DNA from: Puffinus mauretanicus
Taxonomy: Eukaryota; Chordata; Aves; Procellariiformes; Procellariidae
Assembly (NCBI GenBank): GCA_023333565.1
Contig: JAJKFH010003627.1
Location: 4,941,501-5,005,500 of the forward strand
Direction of reading: 5' to 3'
Length of the DNA: 64,000 bases
In this document: one piece after another, positions 14,401-25,479 of the stretch
How the letters are laid out: each line of letters starts with the position of its first letter
Numbering within the stretch: position 1 is the stretch's first letter
The notes under the pieces: model-generated
Database searches by the model: none
What the model was told of the DNA's origin: nothing
What the model saw: the letters and a program-made list of their open reading frames with translations, nothing else
Translations under genes and position numbers: made by a program

Positions 14401-17400
14401 TACCTGATCAGGAGCACTTGAAATATCCTGCATGTTTATTACATCATTCTAAATATACTGGGTAAAAGCTCGACATTTATTCAGGATTTGTTATTGTATT
14501 AGGTTGATTATTTTTAAATTTTATTACCAATATTGAGCCGTTCACTTGGAAAAAATATGAATAATATTTGGAGTAAAGAGAATAATCAAAAAGCACATGC
14601 TATGGTCACCCTCATTTGTGTACATTTTTTTCATGATAAAAAATAAGTATCCTAAGTTAAAAAAAAAAAACAACTTCCTTCTAAAAAGGTAAAAATGTAT
14701 TAGGTTAGAACATGGTCACAGCTGTATCTCCTATTCTTAAAGAAATATGCTGTTCCTTTTGAAGAAGATTTGTATAATCCTTAAAAATATCGCCACAAAA
14801 GTGTATTGAATTTAATATTTGTTTTTGAAAATGTAGTTATCAAAAGTTTTCCAACAATGTCTTTTTTAATTGAAGGGAATTTTGGATGATTGTTAATGAT
14901 TCTCGTGGATATTTCCCTCCCTGTCGGCATCTTATTTGCAAAAAGTTAGGAAGGCAACTACTTACTTTATTCTGTTTTGGCTATTAAAGAATAGTTCTTT
15001 ATCTATACTATCTTGTATTGTCCACACAAACTGACTTCTGTGTTGTAGCTACCCTGATTCTTTGCTGGTGTAATGAGAATCAGCCCACTGCACCATGTTT
15101 TTGTAAACAAGAAAATCTGTATCGTTAAGAAAAATATTGTTATTCGCCTTCACTTTCAAATATAGCTTCATGTTAACTTTATGTTATTTTAGGCAATGAG
15201 GTGTTGGTAAGACATCCAGATAAAGCCAAAGTCTTTTTTACAATAGTACTCTCACCTATGAAGCCACTGTAGCTTGTATCACTGGCATTAGAAAGAAAAA
15301 AAATGGTGTGCACCATATACAATGGCCTCACTCAGAAATTGTTGGTGCTTACAGCTTCGTCAGTGTGGATGATAGATCCCTCAGCACTGAACTGTAAATG
15401 AACTGCATCTCCCCTTTTTACTGTATTTTCATGCATGTTTTGAACATGTAAACCAAGCAGAGGGAGATTCATGTAAAATTATACTTTACTGTAGAAAAAG
15501 AAGCATAATCACAGAGAAAATGCAGAAATATAGGAAGGTTTCCACCGTAATGACTTCTTTTTTTCCTTGAGAAACTATTCTCAAATATTTTTACACCATT
15601 TATCTTACTTAAGATTTGCCTTGTACATGCTCAAGACTTATAGACACATTCATTGTTCACTCTCTGAAAACACCTTATTCTGATGAAAAGGGTCATGGAT
15701 GTATGTCGAATGATGAAAACAGTCTCAAACTATATTTGAAGCTCAATTTTATGCAAATTTTCACTGAGATTAAACAGCATTAAATATTTATAATAAGGTT
15801 CTGGGTAAGAGGTAAGTTTTCCCATCACACAATGATTGTGTGAATTTGACCACTCAGTAGAGTCCATGGAAAAATGTTTTAGATATATTTGTAGTGTTTA
15901 GTGCAAGTGAAAAATAAGTATGTTTATTGCTGAAATTGTCCATTATTTAAAAACATGAACCTATTAAATAAATGTATCATCATTGCCTATACTACAAATG
16001 CATTTAAAAGCTTAGAAACATGTTGGTCAGGTTCCCAGGGCTGCCCACTCAGATTTAGTTGAGTGTGTATAAAAGCTTTCTTTTGGAAACATAGTAAGTC
16101 CTGCAGTTTAAGCAGTGTGTTTGCCCATTTTTGCATGCTCAGCTTATGTGCAACTTTCTGAAGGTTAATGCTTGACATTCGGGATAGGTTGTACTTAACA
16201 CAAGAAAAGACAGAATTCTTCAAACTGTCATAATATTGAGGAGCATGCACATACATGCGTGCACTTACAGAAACACTAGTGGAAAGCCAAAAAAATATAT
16301 TTGAAGAGTAATCAAATCTGACTTTTACACTGAAAAAGCAAACAGAATTTTTCAACAATGTCTTTCTCAACAGACACTGTTGCTAGTATATTAATAATCC
16401 CACCTAATTGACACTATCCTTATTTATATTATGCGTACTGTGCTACTTCAATGTTCAGTTTTTCCTTTTTTAAGTAACTGTTGTTTCTGCCTCTCTCTAA
16501 AGATGAGGAATATTTTCCAAGTTAATGAGATTCCTATTTTACTTAAATATGATACATATTCACTATCTTTCTGTTGTTTTAAAATATAATTGCTATGAAT
16601 GTGTTCAACAGTTTGACTTGGGTTCCTCATCCTGTACTTCCTAATTGAGTGAATTAATTAAAAGTTGGCGTTTGCCCATAAAAGAGTGAATGAGCAGACT
16701 CAGTGCTTGATGTCAGAAATAAAACTGTAAAAGAACATAATTGTTTCACCTTCCTATTTACTCATTTGTGTGGGCATAAGCATTTAGTTAGTTGTATGCA
16801 GTACAGTGTCTTAAACAGTTTCATTTACACTTTGGTTTTTTAGAGGAGAGGAAGGGTAAAAGAAAAGCTAATGACTAGATAATGATTTCTTTCTGAAAGG
16901 CTGAGCATCACTTCTAACATTCAATTTGTAGAACATCAGGGTAGAAAACCTGATTTCTGACAGTTTTTTGGTAACTGTACTTTATTTGGAAAGAAATTCT
17001 CAACACAGAAAACAAGAGCTCATTTTGACTCTAGGTGCCAGGGTGTTACTCCTACATACTTTTACGGTATAGTGTAATAGCTGTAAGCAATATGATATGC
17101 AAAGGTGTCTTCTATCTGTATTGTACAATATACTACTTTAAAAACAACAGACACTGATGATGGCTATCATTTTGTTTAAAATAATCCATATTACACAGTC
17201 AAAATAGCATGACTTTTGTCCTTAAATTTACATAACCGACACAATATTCTTTTTCTATTTTGACTGCTAACTGCATGGAAAATGAAACGCAGTTCAACCA
17301 GAACATTGCTTGTTACAATTTTGCTTTTTGCGGGATTGTTTTTCTTGTCCCTAGAGAAACCCAGCATTATATTCTTGATTTGGATAGGCTTATTTAACAG

Positions 17401-18050
17401 TAAGCAGTTGCTTTGTCTCCATGAGGGATTCTACTACCCAACAGCAAGATCAGATAGGAGAATAATTTGGCATTTCTATACAGGAACAATGTCTTGCTAC
17501 TTAATCAAAAGAAAACTTATGTGATTATAGACTGTTTTGATATACATCAAATAAAAAAGTGCCAACTGTGGAGAAGAATGTTGTATCAATTCATTCTAAG
17601 CTGAATCAAATTAAATAGAGTGATGAACAAAAAGATGTGCAACTGAAGATTTCAATTTCAAAAGGTTAAAATTTGAGAAAGTAGGGAAAGTAGGACATAA
17701 TGAGAACTTTCTTACTGGTCAGTGGTTAAACATCCCTCCACCATCCTGCCCCCTGCATCAAATATACAGAAGTTATACAATACTGGACAGGAAAAGAGTT
17801 TCTATTGTAGACAGTTGAATTCTTTGTTATCGCAAATTCCTAAATTTAGCCAGCTAACCTTTAAAATGAAGTATTCCTTTAGCAAGCCTGTTCCAGATGT
17901 TAGTCCTCTGAATGTTAGAGGCCCTCTAATTTCTTAACTAAATGTATTTATAACCACTTAATACCCATTTGTTCTTTTGTCAATATTATTCTTAAAATTA
18001 ACTGGCAATTCTGCCTTCCTACATTTCTCCTATGTATTTATGGAGAACAG
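8426..18050. other. AT-rich unique sequence, no gene seen
   Basis: About 9.6 kb with no supported exon or RNA gene. The longest open frame is 127 codons on the minus strand (15987-16370) and has no recognisable domain. An 80-codon plus-strand frame at 17282-17524 begins with a hydrophobic, signal-like stretch but lacks any family signature. Poly-T and poly-A runs occur near 13150, 11269 and 14659. Confidence 0.45.
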
Positions 18051-18482
18051 TCATATCCATTTCCAGACTTCCTTTTTCCCTACAATAAAGTCAGGCTTTT
18101 GAATGTCCTCTAAAGATATATGCCTTCTTTCCTGCTTATGGCACTTCCATTCATCATTTCTTGTTTCTATTTGAATCCCTCTTTCTTGAGCATGCATGAC
18201 AAGAAATGAGACAGTTATTTTTTTTTTTGTATTTGGTCTGAGTCTTTTGCAATTCTTTCTCCTTGCTTCAGATGCAAGTTTCTGATATTGTTTCACTTTT
18301 AAGTTAAAGATACTGGAAGTCTTTTGAATATTTGAATGGATAAGCTCTTCAGTAAAGCTGACCTCAGTAATTATTTTCCATGATTTCTCAGCACATGCCC
18401 TTTTGAAATAAAGGATGTTGTTTGCTAATCTCTTTTCACATATCCTCCTGTTTACTCTGAATGGAAGTAACTCATGATTACT
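18051..18482 (-). other. unexplained 143-codon stop-free frame
   Basis: Reading the minus strand in one frame from 18482 to a TGA at 18053-18051 gives 143 codons without a stop, rare for DNA this AT-rich. The product is basic, rich in lysine and arginine, with scattered cysteines, tryptophans and histidines; its C-terminal half includes the stretch ETRNDEWKCHKQERR. There is no ATG near the beginning (only a GTG at 18296 and an internal ATG near 18196), so as it stands it is not a complete gene. It lies in the same frame as, and about 160 bases downstream of, the CR1 ORF1 remnant at 18640-19170, yet does not resemble CR1 ORF2. It could be another part of an old retroelement, a decayed exon or chance. 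Confidence 0.35.
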
Positions 18483-18639
18483 TTACTTAAGGTTTTTTTT
18501 ATGACTACTTTTCTGCAATACATAATTTACAAAATACATGTCTTTAACTGTATAAATTTCCTACTTCTGCCTCCATAAGTATTGTTATTCATATTTCTGA
18601 TGTTCATTTAGCACTTATTATATCAATGTTTACATGATC

Positions 18640-19169
18640 TTCCCATGCATTAAAACCAGGTCTGCCTTAGTTTTAATTATAGCTCTTTTTATCAGCTATT
18701 TGATCTCAGAAAGTTAGCACTTCTAGAGCTCAACCGGTGTCATTCCCACTTTGAATATCCTGTCTATGAATATCTCACAGTAACTGAAAATCCCCAAACT
18801 TTCCTCAAAATACCAGTCTTTGAATCATCTTTGATGTTTTGTCACCCTTCTCGTGGTGAATAAAATAATTCCATTATAGATCACTTTTGTGTCTGCTTCT
18901 TCAACTTTTTTTTCTTGTTTGGTAGATTTTTCTGTAATATGTCCTTGGAAAGAAGAGGCAATGTTATTTGCCCTGACATGAAGAATAACCACAGAATTTT
19001 CCCCACTTCCAGCAGGATTTCTCTCTTTGCCCTCGATTCTGTGTCCTGCCACCTTTGTTCCTGGTATGCAGACAGCTTTTCTCTTGTCTTGCTCAACTTT
19101 GAGGACAAACTCTTGCTCTACAGTTAATTCTTTCCAGTGAGAACCCCTGTTTGCACAGTATATCCTCAT
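18640..19169 (-). pseudogene. CR1-type LINE ORF1 remnant (esterase domain)
   Basis: The minus-strand frame from 19169 is open for 114 codons and then continues in frame with several stops to about 18640. It matches the block order of CR1 ORF1, an SGNH/esterase-like protein. There is a VCIPGTKV block like the family's CLPGA-V block. Next comes SVVILHVRANNIA, corresponding to the VVVHVGTND block with the G-T-N-D residues degraded to R-A-N-N. KVIYNGIILF resembles the following VVFSGLLPVP block. Past the first stop, FKDWYFEESLGIFSY resembles the WLRDWC-FGF block, and a final LIKRAI resembles the LIDRAL end. The GDS nucleophile block cannot be seen. It is a dead remnant; the assignment rests on motif order, not on an alignment. 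Confidence 0.5.
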
Positions 19170-19170
19170 T

Positions 19171-19204
19171 CAGTTTCTTACACTAGCTTCTAGAGCACTA
19201 GAAT
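19171..19204 (+). repeat. 34-bp direct repeat, copy 1
   Basis: The 34 bases starting CAGTTTCTTACACTAGC and ending GCACTAGAAT recur without mismatch at 19631-19664, 460 bases downstream in the same orientation. This copy sits immediately upstream (minus-strand sense) of the ORF1 remnant's frame. The perfect identity points to a recent duplication or an assembly artefact. Confidence 0.9.
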
Positions 19205-19469
19205 GCCAGTCTCAGTATCTGACTTCTCTGATTTCAGGTGTTTGAATTAGTTTTTATTTTTATTGTTGTACTTTGACCATCATCCTCATTCCTTGATTGA
19301 TACACATTCTTAGGTTCAAATTATTTTAACATTTAGTTTTTTAATTAAAGTAGTGAATAAACTTATAATGACTATTACTTCTAAATGTTTTAGAAATTAA
19401 AGGAGTTACCAGAATACTGAAAACAAGAAATGTTATACCAAAAAAGACTGTATCTGAAAGCGAGTGATG

Positions 19470-19599
19470 TTATTTTGGGAGTACCCATATAGTCACATAA
19501 GTCTGCTAGCTCAAGTTTGTGTGTATGCATTTACTTATTTTGGGAGTATCCATATAGTCACACAAGTCTGCTAGCTCAAGTTTGTGTGTATGCATTTAC
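19470..19599 (+). repeat. 65-bp tandem duplication (two copies)
   Basis: The unit beginning TTATTTTGGGAGTA and ending TATGCATTTAC occupies 19470-19534 and is repeated head to tail at 19535-19599. The copies differ at two positions (ACCCAT/ATCCAT and CATAAG/CACAAG). The repeat stops cleanly at both ends, so it is a recent local duplication rather than a microsatellite. Confidence 0.93.
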
Positions 19600-19630
19600 T
19601 GGCTCACGTAAAATAGCAGGTGCAAATTTT

Positions 19631-19664
19631 CAGTTTCTTACACTAGCTTCTAGAGCACTAGAAT
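19631..19664 (+). repeat. 34-bp direct repeat, copy 2
   Basis: Exact second copy of the 34-bp sequence at 19171-19204. The 65-bp tandem duplication lies between the two copies, so three separate duplication junctions fall within 500 bases. Confidence 0.9.
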
Positions 19665-21735
19665 TCTACTTCAAGTTTGAAATACAGTGTCAGGACTGTA
19701 CAAAGAATTGTCTATGCCAAACATGTACTTTAGTTTGATCAATACATTAATTCTTTACTTCCATTAATATCAACTATAATCTCAAAATCATAAGATATAA
19801 ATAAGAAAGTAGTGTGCATAAATTGTGACCTCTTATTTTCCTTGGATAGCCCCTGAAGCATCGGAAAGAAATAGAGCTGTAAGGTTGGGTGCCACAGAAG
19901 TGTTATTTCAGGTTTCAGGTTATTACTCAGCAGGAATTTTATCAAATATGGGAAATCTGTGGAATGTGTTTCTTTCTCATAATATTAAGTTTCAGTTGAC
20001 ATTCTCTGTTTGAATCCTTTGAGACAACACAGGTGCATTTTAAGCATTAACAATTATTCTTAATTTTCTACTAAAATTCCTGAAAGTCTTTCTTCTTACA
20101 CTGTAGTGCAATGCAATTCACTAATACCATTTTGTTCGTGCAGAAAGGTGACCTGAGTGACTCATAAAAGGTTGAGCATGACAATGTTACAACGACTGTC
20201 AGTGTTTTCCATTTAGTGGTTAACAGCTTGTCATGGATTAATAATAGACATGGATTAATAATCAATAGAATATTGATAGTCAAAGGTGAATATCATACCA
20301 GATGCATAAATAGAAAATATAAATATGTAGTGCAGTGCTTGTTTAGCTGCCGAATTAGACAATGAAAAGTATTTTTTAATGACATGAGACACGAAGCACA
20401 AAAAAGTAAAATACCACAGTCTGAAAACTGGTATTTCTGCCTACCCTGCAATTGTGAAGGCTGTATGACCTCAAGATTTCTAGTCCTAAAGATAATTTAA
20501 AGAGTTTTAAAAGATAGATACCTTGTGAATATATGTACTGCTGCCCAAGGATACAATATGATGTTTAATGTCTCTATATGATGTGCTTAGGAAAGGGTGT
20601 ATCAAAAATGTGCTAAAGGAAAAAAACTTGACTGCCCAAAATGGTTAGCTAAGTATCACCTGTGTTCGATTAATAAAGAAAAATTTATATTTTGGTATAA
20701 ATATAGCTATTATTTACATGACATTTAAGGTTTCTCAGAACAGTAATAACCTAAGATGCAAAAGACATATTAAGTGATTTTTTTTTTTCAATCCTTCAAA
20801 GCCAATGGAAATTACCACCTCTTATCAGAGCCAAACATACCTATAACAAAATGGAATCAAAACAAGAGAGAAAACTCCAGTTTGCGCAGCAGCAGCTCTA
20901 CACTTGATAATAATATTTAGGATCTTATGCCATGCTGAAATGTTACGTATTTCTGGTATCATCCATCCTTTTTCCTCCAAGACTGAAACTCAGATTCAGT
21001 TTACGTTCTTTACTTCCATTAATATCAATTTGTTCTAGAAGTAAAGATTCAGTATCAGTGATACATTGATGATTATTTTGCCAGGTGTTTGGTTTTTTTT
21101 TTTACAGCTTTTTTGGGTTTTGTTTTTTTGGTTTTTTTTTTTAAACTAGTGGTAGAGGTCAGAAAATCCACAATTCTGCGCTGCAAAGGAAAATATTAAT
21201 TATTTTAGCTATAACTTTAGTGGTGAAAAATATATGTTCTGCAACAATGAGTTGTACTGAGATGATTTGAAATCTACACTCTTCTTAATTTTAAAGAATT
21301 CCTTTAATGTATTATTTATTTAATGATTTAAATGCGAAATAAACTTCTTTTGCAACAGCAATGGCAGGAATTTCCTCAAATTCACAGGATTTTCATAATT
21401 GTAGCCCACAGCATCTCTGTTTGTGAACGGCATGTCTAGTTTTGCTGTGCGAACAGGGTGCAAGATGCCCTGTAAGGGTTACACTTTCCATTTAGAAGAA
21501 GGAATTTTTCAGGAATACACATACAGGAATACAAATAGATTTTATTGCAGGCTATAATTTCTTCAGGAAGCAGATTCTTATAATTTCTGATAGGTGGATT
21601 TTCAGCACAAAGGACTTAATCAAAATTTGGACCAATGAAATTTCATGTTATGGCTGAATTTATAGATAAGAATCTGATTTTCATTATAAAAGAAAGCTAA
21701 AGAAAGCACTAACACAAGCAGTGGCATTTTAATAG
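19665..21735. other. AT-rich unique sequence with homopolymer tracts
   Basis: No gene seen. A T-rich tract with G interruptions lies at about 21090-21145. A 23-base string (TTCTTTACTTCCATTAATAT followed by CAA) occurs both near 19751 and near 21006. The string CATGGATTAATAAT occurs twice within 20233-20262. Confidence 0.5.
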
Positions 21736-21739
21736 TAAT

Positions 21740-22195
21740 TGTTAGGGAGCAATGAGAGTGGGATGCTCCCTATGGGTGGGGAGCTGGGAACTGAGAATGA
21801 CAAGGGAGGCAGGAGCAGAGATCTTGTTGATGAGGGGAGCAGGGCAGGCCTGGGAGTGGTAGCCAGGTTCAGCCAAGTGTCCAAATTACCATACAAGTCC
21901 ATGGTGACAAGCCAATGACAAGCTGGAAAGTCAAGACCATGGGTCAGGGTCCAGGTCAGTGAGGTACATGGCCAGGCACAGAGGTAGACGCCTTGTAGCT
22001 CAGGCAAAGGGCAAAGTTGGGAGCCTGAGCTTACATGCAGCTCCAGAGCAGAGGGAGCCAGGTCCCTGCATCTTACAGCTCTTTCCCCACCAGGCTGAAG
22101 TGAGATTGCACAGCAGCACCACATCAGGTCTGGCCTTGCCTGTGGGCAGCTAAAACCTTTCACAGGAACAGGGGGGTGCATTTTGGGCCCTGACA
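21740..22195. mobile_element. GC-rich element with LTR-like ends, probable solo LTR
   Basis: A GC-rich block stands out sharply from AT-rich flanks. It begins TGTTAGGGAGCA and ends GGGCCCTGACA, so its termini are short inverted repeats (TGTTAGGG against CCCTGACA, 7 of 8 paired) with the TG...CA ends typical of retroviral LTRs. Directly outside are GTAAT on the left and GTAAG on the right, a 5-bp target duplication with one mismatch. Size (456 bp) and structure fit a solo LTR left by recombination; no internal retroviral sequence adjoins it. Orientation is uncertain: the minus-strand reading starts TGTCAGGG, but I could not place a polyadenylation signal in either direction. The 150-codon minus-strand frame covering most of it is better explained by GC-rich composition than by a gene. 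Family not identified. Confidence 0.6.
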
Positions 22196-25100
22196 GTAAG
22201 GTTTTAATCTTAAAGAGGGAAGAATGTCAGAAAAATTAGTGGATAAGCAGCAATACTTTTTTTCTTTGTCTTTACTCAACTTTGAAAAGAGCATTCAGAA
22301 TCTTAATGTTAGGGACCAAGTAGTTGAGAATAATTATAATTTTTATTTTTTCTAATACTGAAGGATTTTTACTCTCATGTCCTAAGGGGCCTTATAACTA
22401 TACTATAGTATAGTTAAAAAAGCAAATTAAACTTATTATTGGGGAAATAAGGAAATGAATTCCATCCTTTTAAAATGGCTGACTTCATTCTTTCTGGTTC
22501 AGATCAGCTGAAAGTGGAAAAAAGAGGTAGTGTTTTTGGTAAAATTGCAGAATCTTTGGAAGGCATACTTAAATCCAGAAGTGTATGCTAGTTGGATATG
22601 ACAGTTTTAATGGCAATTAATAAATATATTTGTGAAAATTTCAACATTTTTAGCACAAACCCTGTAAACAGAGTAATAAAGTAAGGGTAAGAGAATAACC
22701 TTGGAAACATCCTGGAAAGCCTTATAAAATAATGGAACCAAGTTAAAGGAGACAGTGCATGTATCAGGAAATGTGGACCAGTAGGCAACAGTGATTTATA
22801 AGCTTCTTAGTGAACAAATGTAACTACCATTTAGTTCCTGTTGTAATAATTAGCAGACAAAAGCAGCAACAGTAGCAATAACAAAACAGCTAAGAAAATA
22901 CAACAAAGCACTTTACTAGGTGCTTTCATAATATTGGTTATTTCTTCAAATTTTTATATAGGTAAAACCAATATATGTAATGTAGTACATAGAAATTCCA
23001 AAGTGAAAACAGAAAACATTTGTGATTTCCAATGGGTAAAATGTAAAAAGTTAAAATAATTTGCAGGACATAGAATGAAAAATCACTGAACATACACAAA
23101 CAAAAAATAATTACAACCAAGATGAAACTGCTCATTAAAGAACTGTCAGGTTTGGTGATAAGTCTAATTTTATTTGACAATTTTGTAAATGATGTAGGGG
23201 AGGAATAGACCTTGAATTACATTCTTACATTGTACTAAATTGGAAAGTGCTGTATATTAATGAGGACAATAATACTTCAAAGGTACTGAAAGATTATAGA
23301 AATGTGAATATAAGGTAATAACATTATTTCAGTTTGGATAGAACATGAGAGTATAAAAATAAGAAGCCCTTAAAAGAAAATTAAACCATAAAGAAAATGT
23401 TGGCCCTATATTTAAAAACTAAAAACCAAGTGATGTTTTTGCTGAACTTAAGCTATTGAAGACTCAAAAGAGAGGGGTATATTGCTTTTCAAGATTGCAT
23501 TCCTTTTGAAACTCTTCTTCCATTCTAATAAACAATATTTCCTGCAATGTAAAAAATATTTACTTAGATAGCTCTCATTTTGTTTCATGATGCAAATTAC
23601 CAAGGTATATATGACATTACAGAGTGAATTTTTCTCCAAATTTGAGGGGTTGTTTATATCTGTAAAGCTGTATTCCCAGACAGCGATACTATTCTGTCTT
23701 TGATTCTGTAGAGATTTGTACCTTGATTAATTTTAAAATGAATAAGTCTACTCCAGGTAAATAATAAAAGGTTAGGAAGTATGTATGCATTTGTAGGGTT
23801 GACTTTGCAGACTACTGTCTGCAAAAAATAGACCTGTACTTTACACCTACAAATATATTAGTGTAGTAAGTTTTGTGGAGTGCAAGCTGACTTCGTTTTT
23901 GCAGAATTTTAAGTAATAATGCCTTAATGCACGAACTTTTCCAATTTTTATTTTAGAAAGTTTAGAAAGAGTGGGCAGACTATAGGATGATGTTGTAGAA
24001 TCCTGTAAGATTCTTGTAATGAGAAATAAAGCAATTTTTAATATGAAATGAACTGATTTGTGAAGCTTGCATTTCTGTCCTATATTACATAAGTAATCAT
24101 TTAACAAATATTTATTAATTAAAAAAATTAAATTTAGCTAAAAGATTAAATAATACCAGATTGCATACTGCATTTCAATTTACTCAAAATATAATATCAC
24201 CTTATGCTTTTAGTAAAGTAACATATATATTATGGGTTTATTTCTTTTATTGTTCTGAACATTTACTTCTCTAAATATATTATCTTACAAAAAATATTTT
24301 CTTATATCCGTTTCTCATTTTCTTGTTGTATTTTGTTGCTTTTAAGTTCGTCGTGTTTGCCACTGCCAAACAGTATTACATTTTTTAAATCAACTCACAT
24401 ATTGCAGTGATATTCTGAAATGGCAAGATTTTACACAGTGATCCTGATCCTGCAAACCATAATGTATGTGCATGGCTCAAGGATGAGAGATTCTTAGTTA
24501 ATGTTATATCTAGTGCACCAGACAACCTTAGTTAAGCTCTAAAGAGACAATTTTGGAATCCCAGTCTGTACTGTCTACATCTCGGTAAACTACTTGCTTT
24601 ATTTTCTCACCTCATTCCTGTGGAGACTTTTCAGTCTGATCGTTGTCTGTCTGTCCATTCCTCTGCCTCATATAAACACAAATATGGGTACCCTTTTGCA
24701 TGAAGGGACACTATGGAAAAATGCCTTGTCAGTCTACAATAATACCGAACTCTGTTGTTTAGTAAACTATTTCAACCACAGGCAACCATTCAAGCAACAT
24801 GTGTAATTCATGTCCCAGGTCTGTCTTTATCTGTGAATAGAAATATGGTGGCATTCCTATTTTCTCTTGCTTCTTTTGGGCGTATATTTTAGCTTTCCTT
24901 TCATTTAGGTTAGGAAGAATTTCACAGTAACAATTCAGTGGTTTCTTCAGTGGAACACAGCTTTCATCTGCTTCTGGTCTGTCTTGGTATTTTCTTTAGT
25001 AGTTTTGTCATAATTGGATTGCACCAATGAAATTTCAACAATAATATGAAGATGGGAAGCATGGCCATTAAAGACGAGGATCAGACTATATAAAGATAGA

Positions 25101-25260
25101 GGACCATAGGAAACTTAAGCAGTACAAATTGAAAAGAGGTATGACAGTGTGAACTGTAAGATTTAGTGGTTAATAACATGAAACTGTCATAAAATGGAAA
25201 CCATTAATTACAAAACACAAAGCATGAGAAATGGTTGAATATATTAGTTGATCAGCTGTG
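22196..25260. other. AT-rich unique sequence, no gene seen
   Basis: No supported exon. It includes a 22-base perfect palindrome at 22395-22416 (listed separately). A short stretch at 24438-24490, GATCCTGATCCTGCAAACC, resembles an ancient amniote interspersed repeat. Confidence 0.45.
22395..22416. repeat. 22-bp perfect palindrome
   Basis: The sequence TAACTATACTA is followed immediately by its reverse complement TAGTATAGTTA with no spacer. The flanking A/A pair breaks the symmetry. Such a site could extrude a short hairpin or bind a dimeric protein, but in AT-rich DNA it may be chance. Confidence 0.9.
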
Positions 25261-25264
25261 ACTG

Positions 25265-25475
25265 TGAGGCATCAATACGATGTGTTTATAAAAATGATCT
25301 TGAATATATCAAGGGAAGGTAACATTAGCGTCATTATAAAAGGCATCAGTAAGACCTATTGTCTCCAGTTCATGTTACTGATGTTAAAAAGGAATTCAGA
25401 GAGGAACCAGTACAGATAAAGATCGTTACAATTACAGATAAGTGCAAAGCCTATCTTACAAGAAATGACCCATGC
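25265..25475 (+). mobile_element. ancient CR1/L3 LINE fragment, ORF2 C-terminal region
   Basis: The run TCATTATAAAAGGCATCAGTAAGACC, then CTCCAGTTCATG and GATGTTAAAAAGGAATTCAGAGAGGAACC follows, with many changes, the CR1/L3 ORF2 segment encoding the conserved [13 protein letters not shown] block and the lysine-rich step after it. The translation here (IIKGISKTYCLQFMLLMLKR) keeps the spacing. The edges cannot be fixed by eye. Dead and very old. Confidence 0.5.
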
Positions 25476-25479
25476 TTTT

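Noticed and set aside
15987..16370. 127-codon minus-strand open frame
   Set aside because: No domain, no splice or promoter context, unremarkable composition; long frames of this size can occur by chance on some strand in 64 kb.
17282..17524. 80-codon plus-strand frame beginning like a signal peptide
   Set aside because: Only the first 20 or so residues look plausible; the rest has no cysteine pattern or motif of a secreted peptide, and there is no expression context.
19751..21028. 23-base string repeated near 19751 and 21006 as a target-site duplication of a 1.2-kb insertion
   Set aside because: The DNA between shows no transposon ends or tail, and 23 bp is too long for most target duplications in birds; recorded only as a local repeat.
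21729..22181. 150-codon minus-strand frame as a gene
   Set aside because: It fills the GC-rich LTR-like element almost exactly and is best explained by low stop density in GC-rich repeat DNA.
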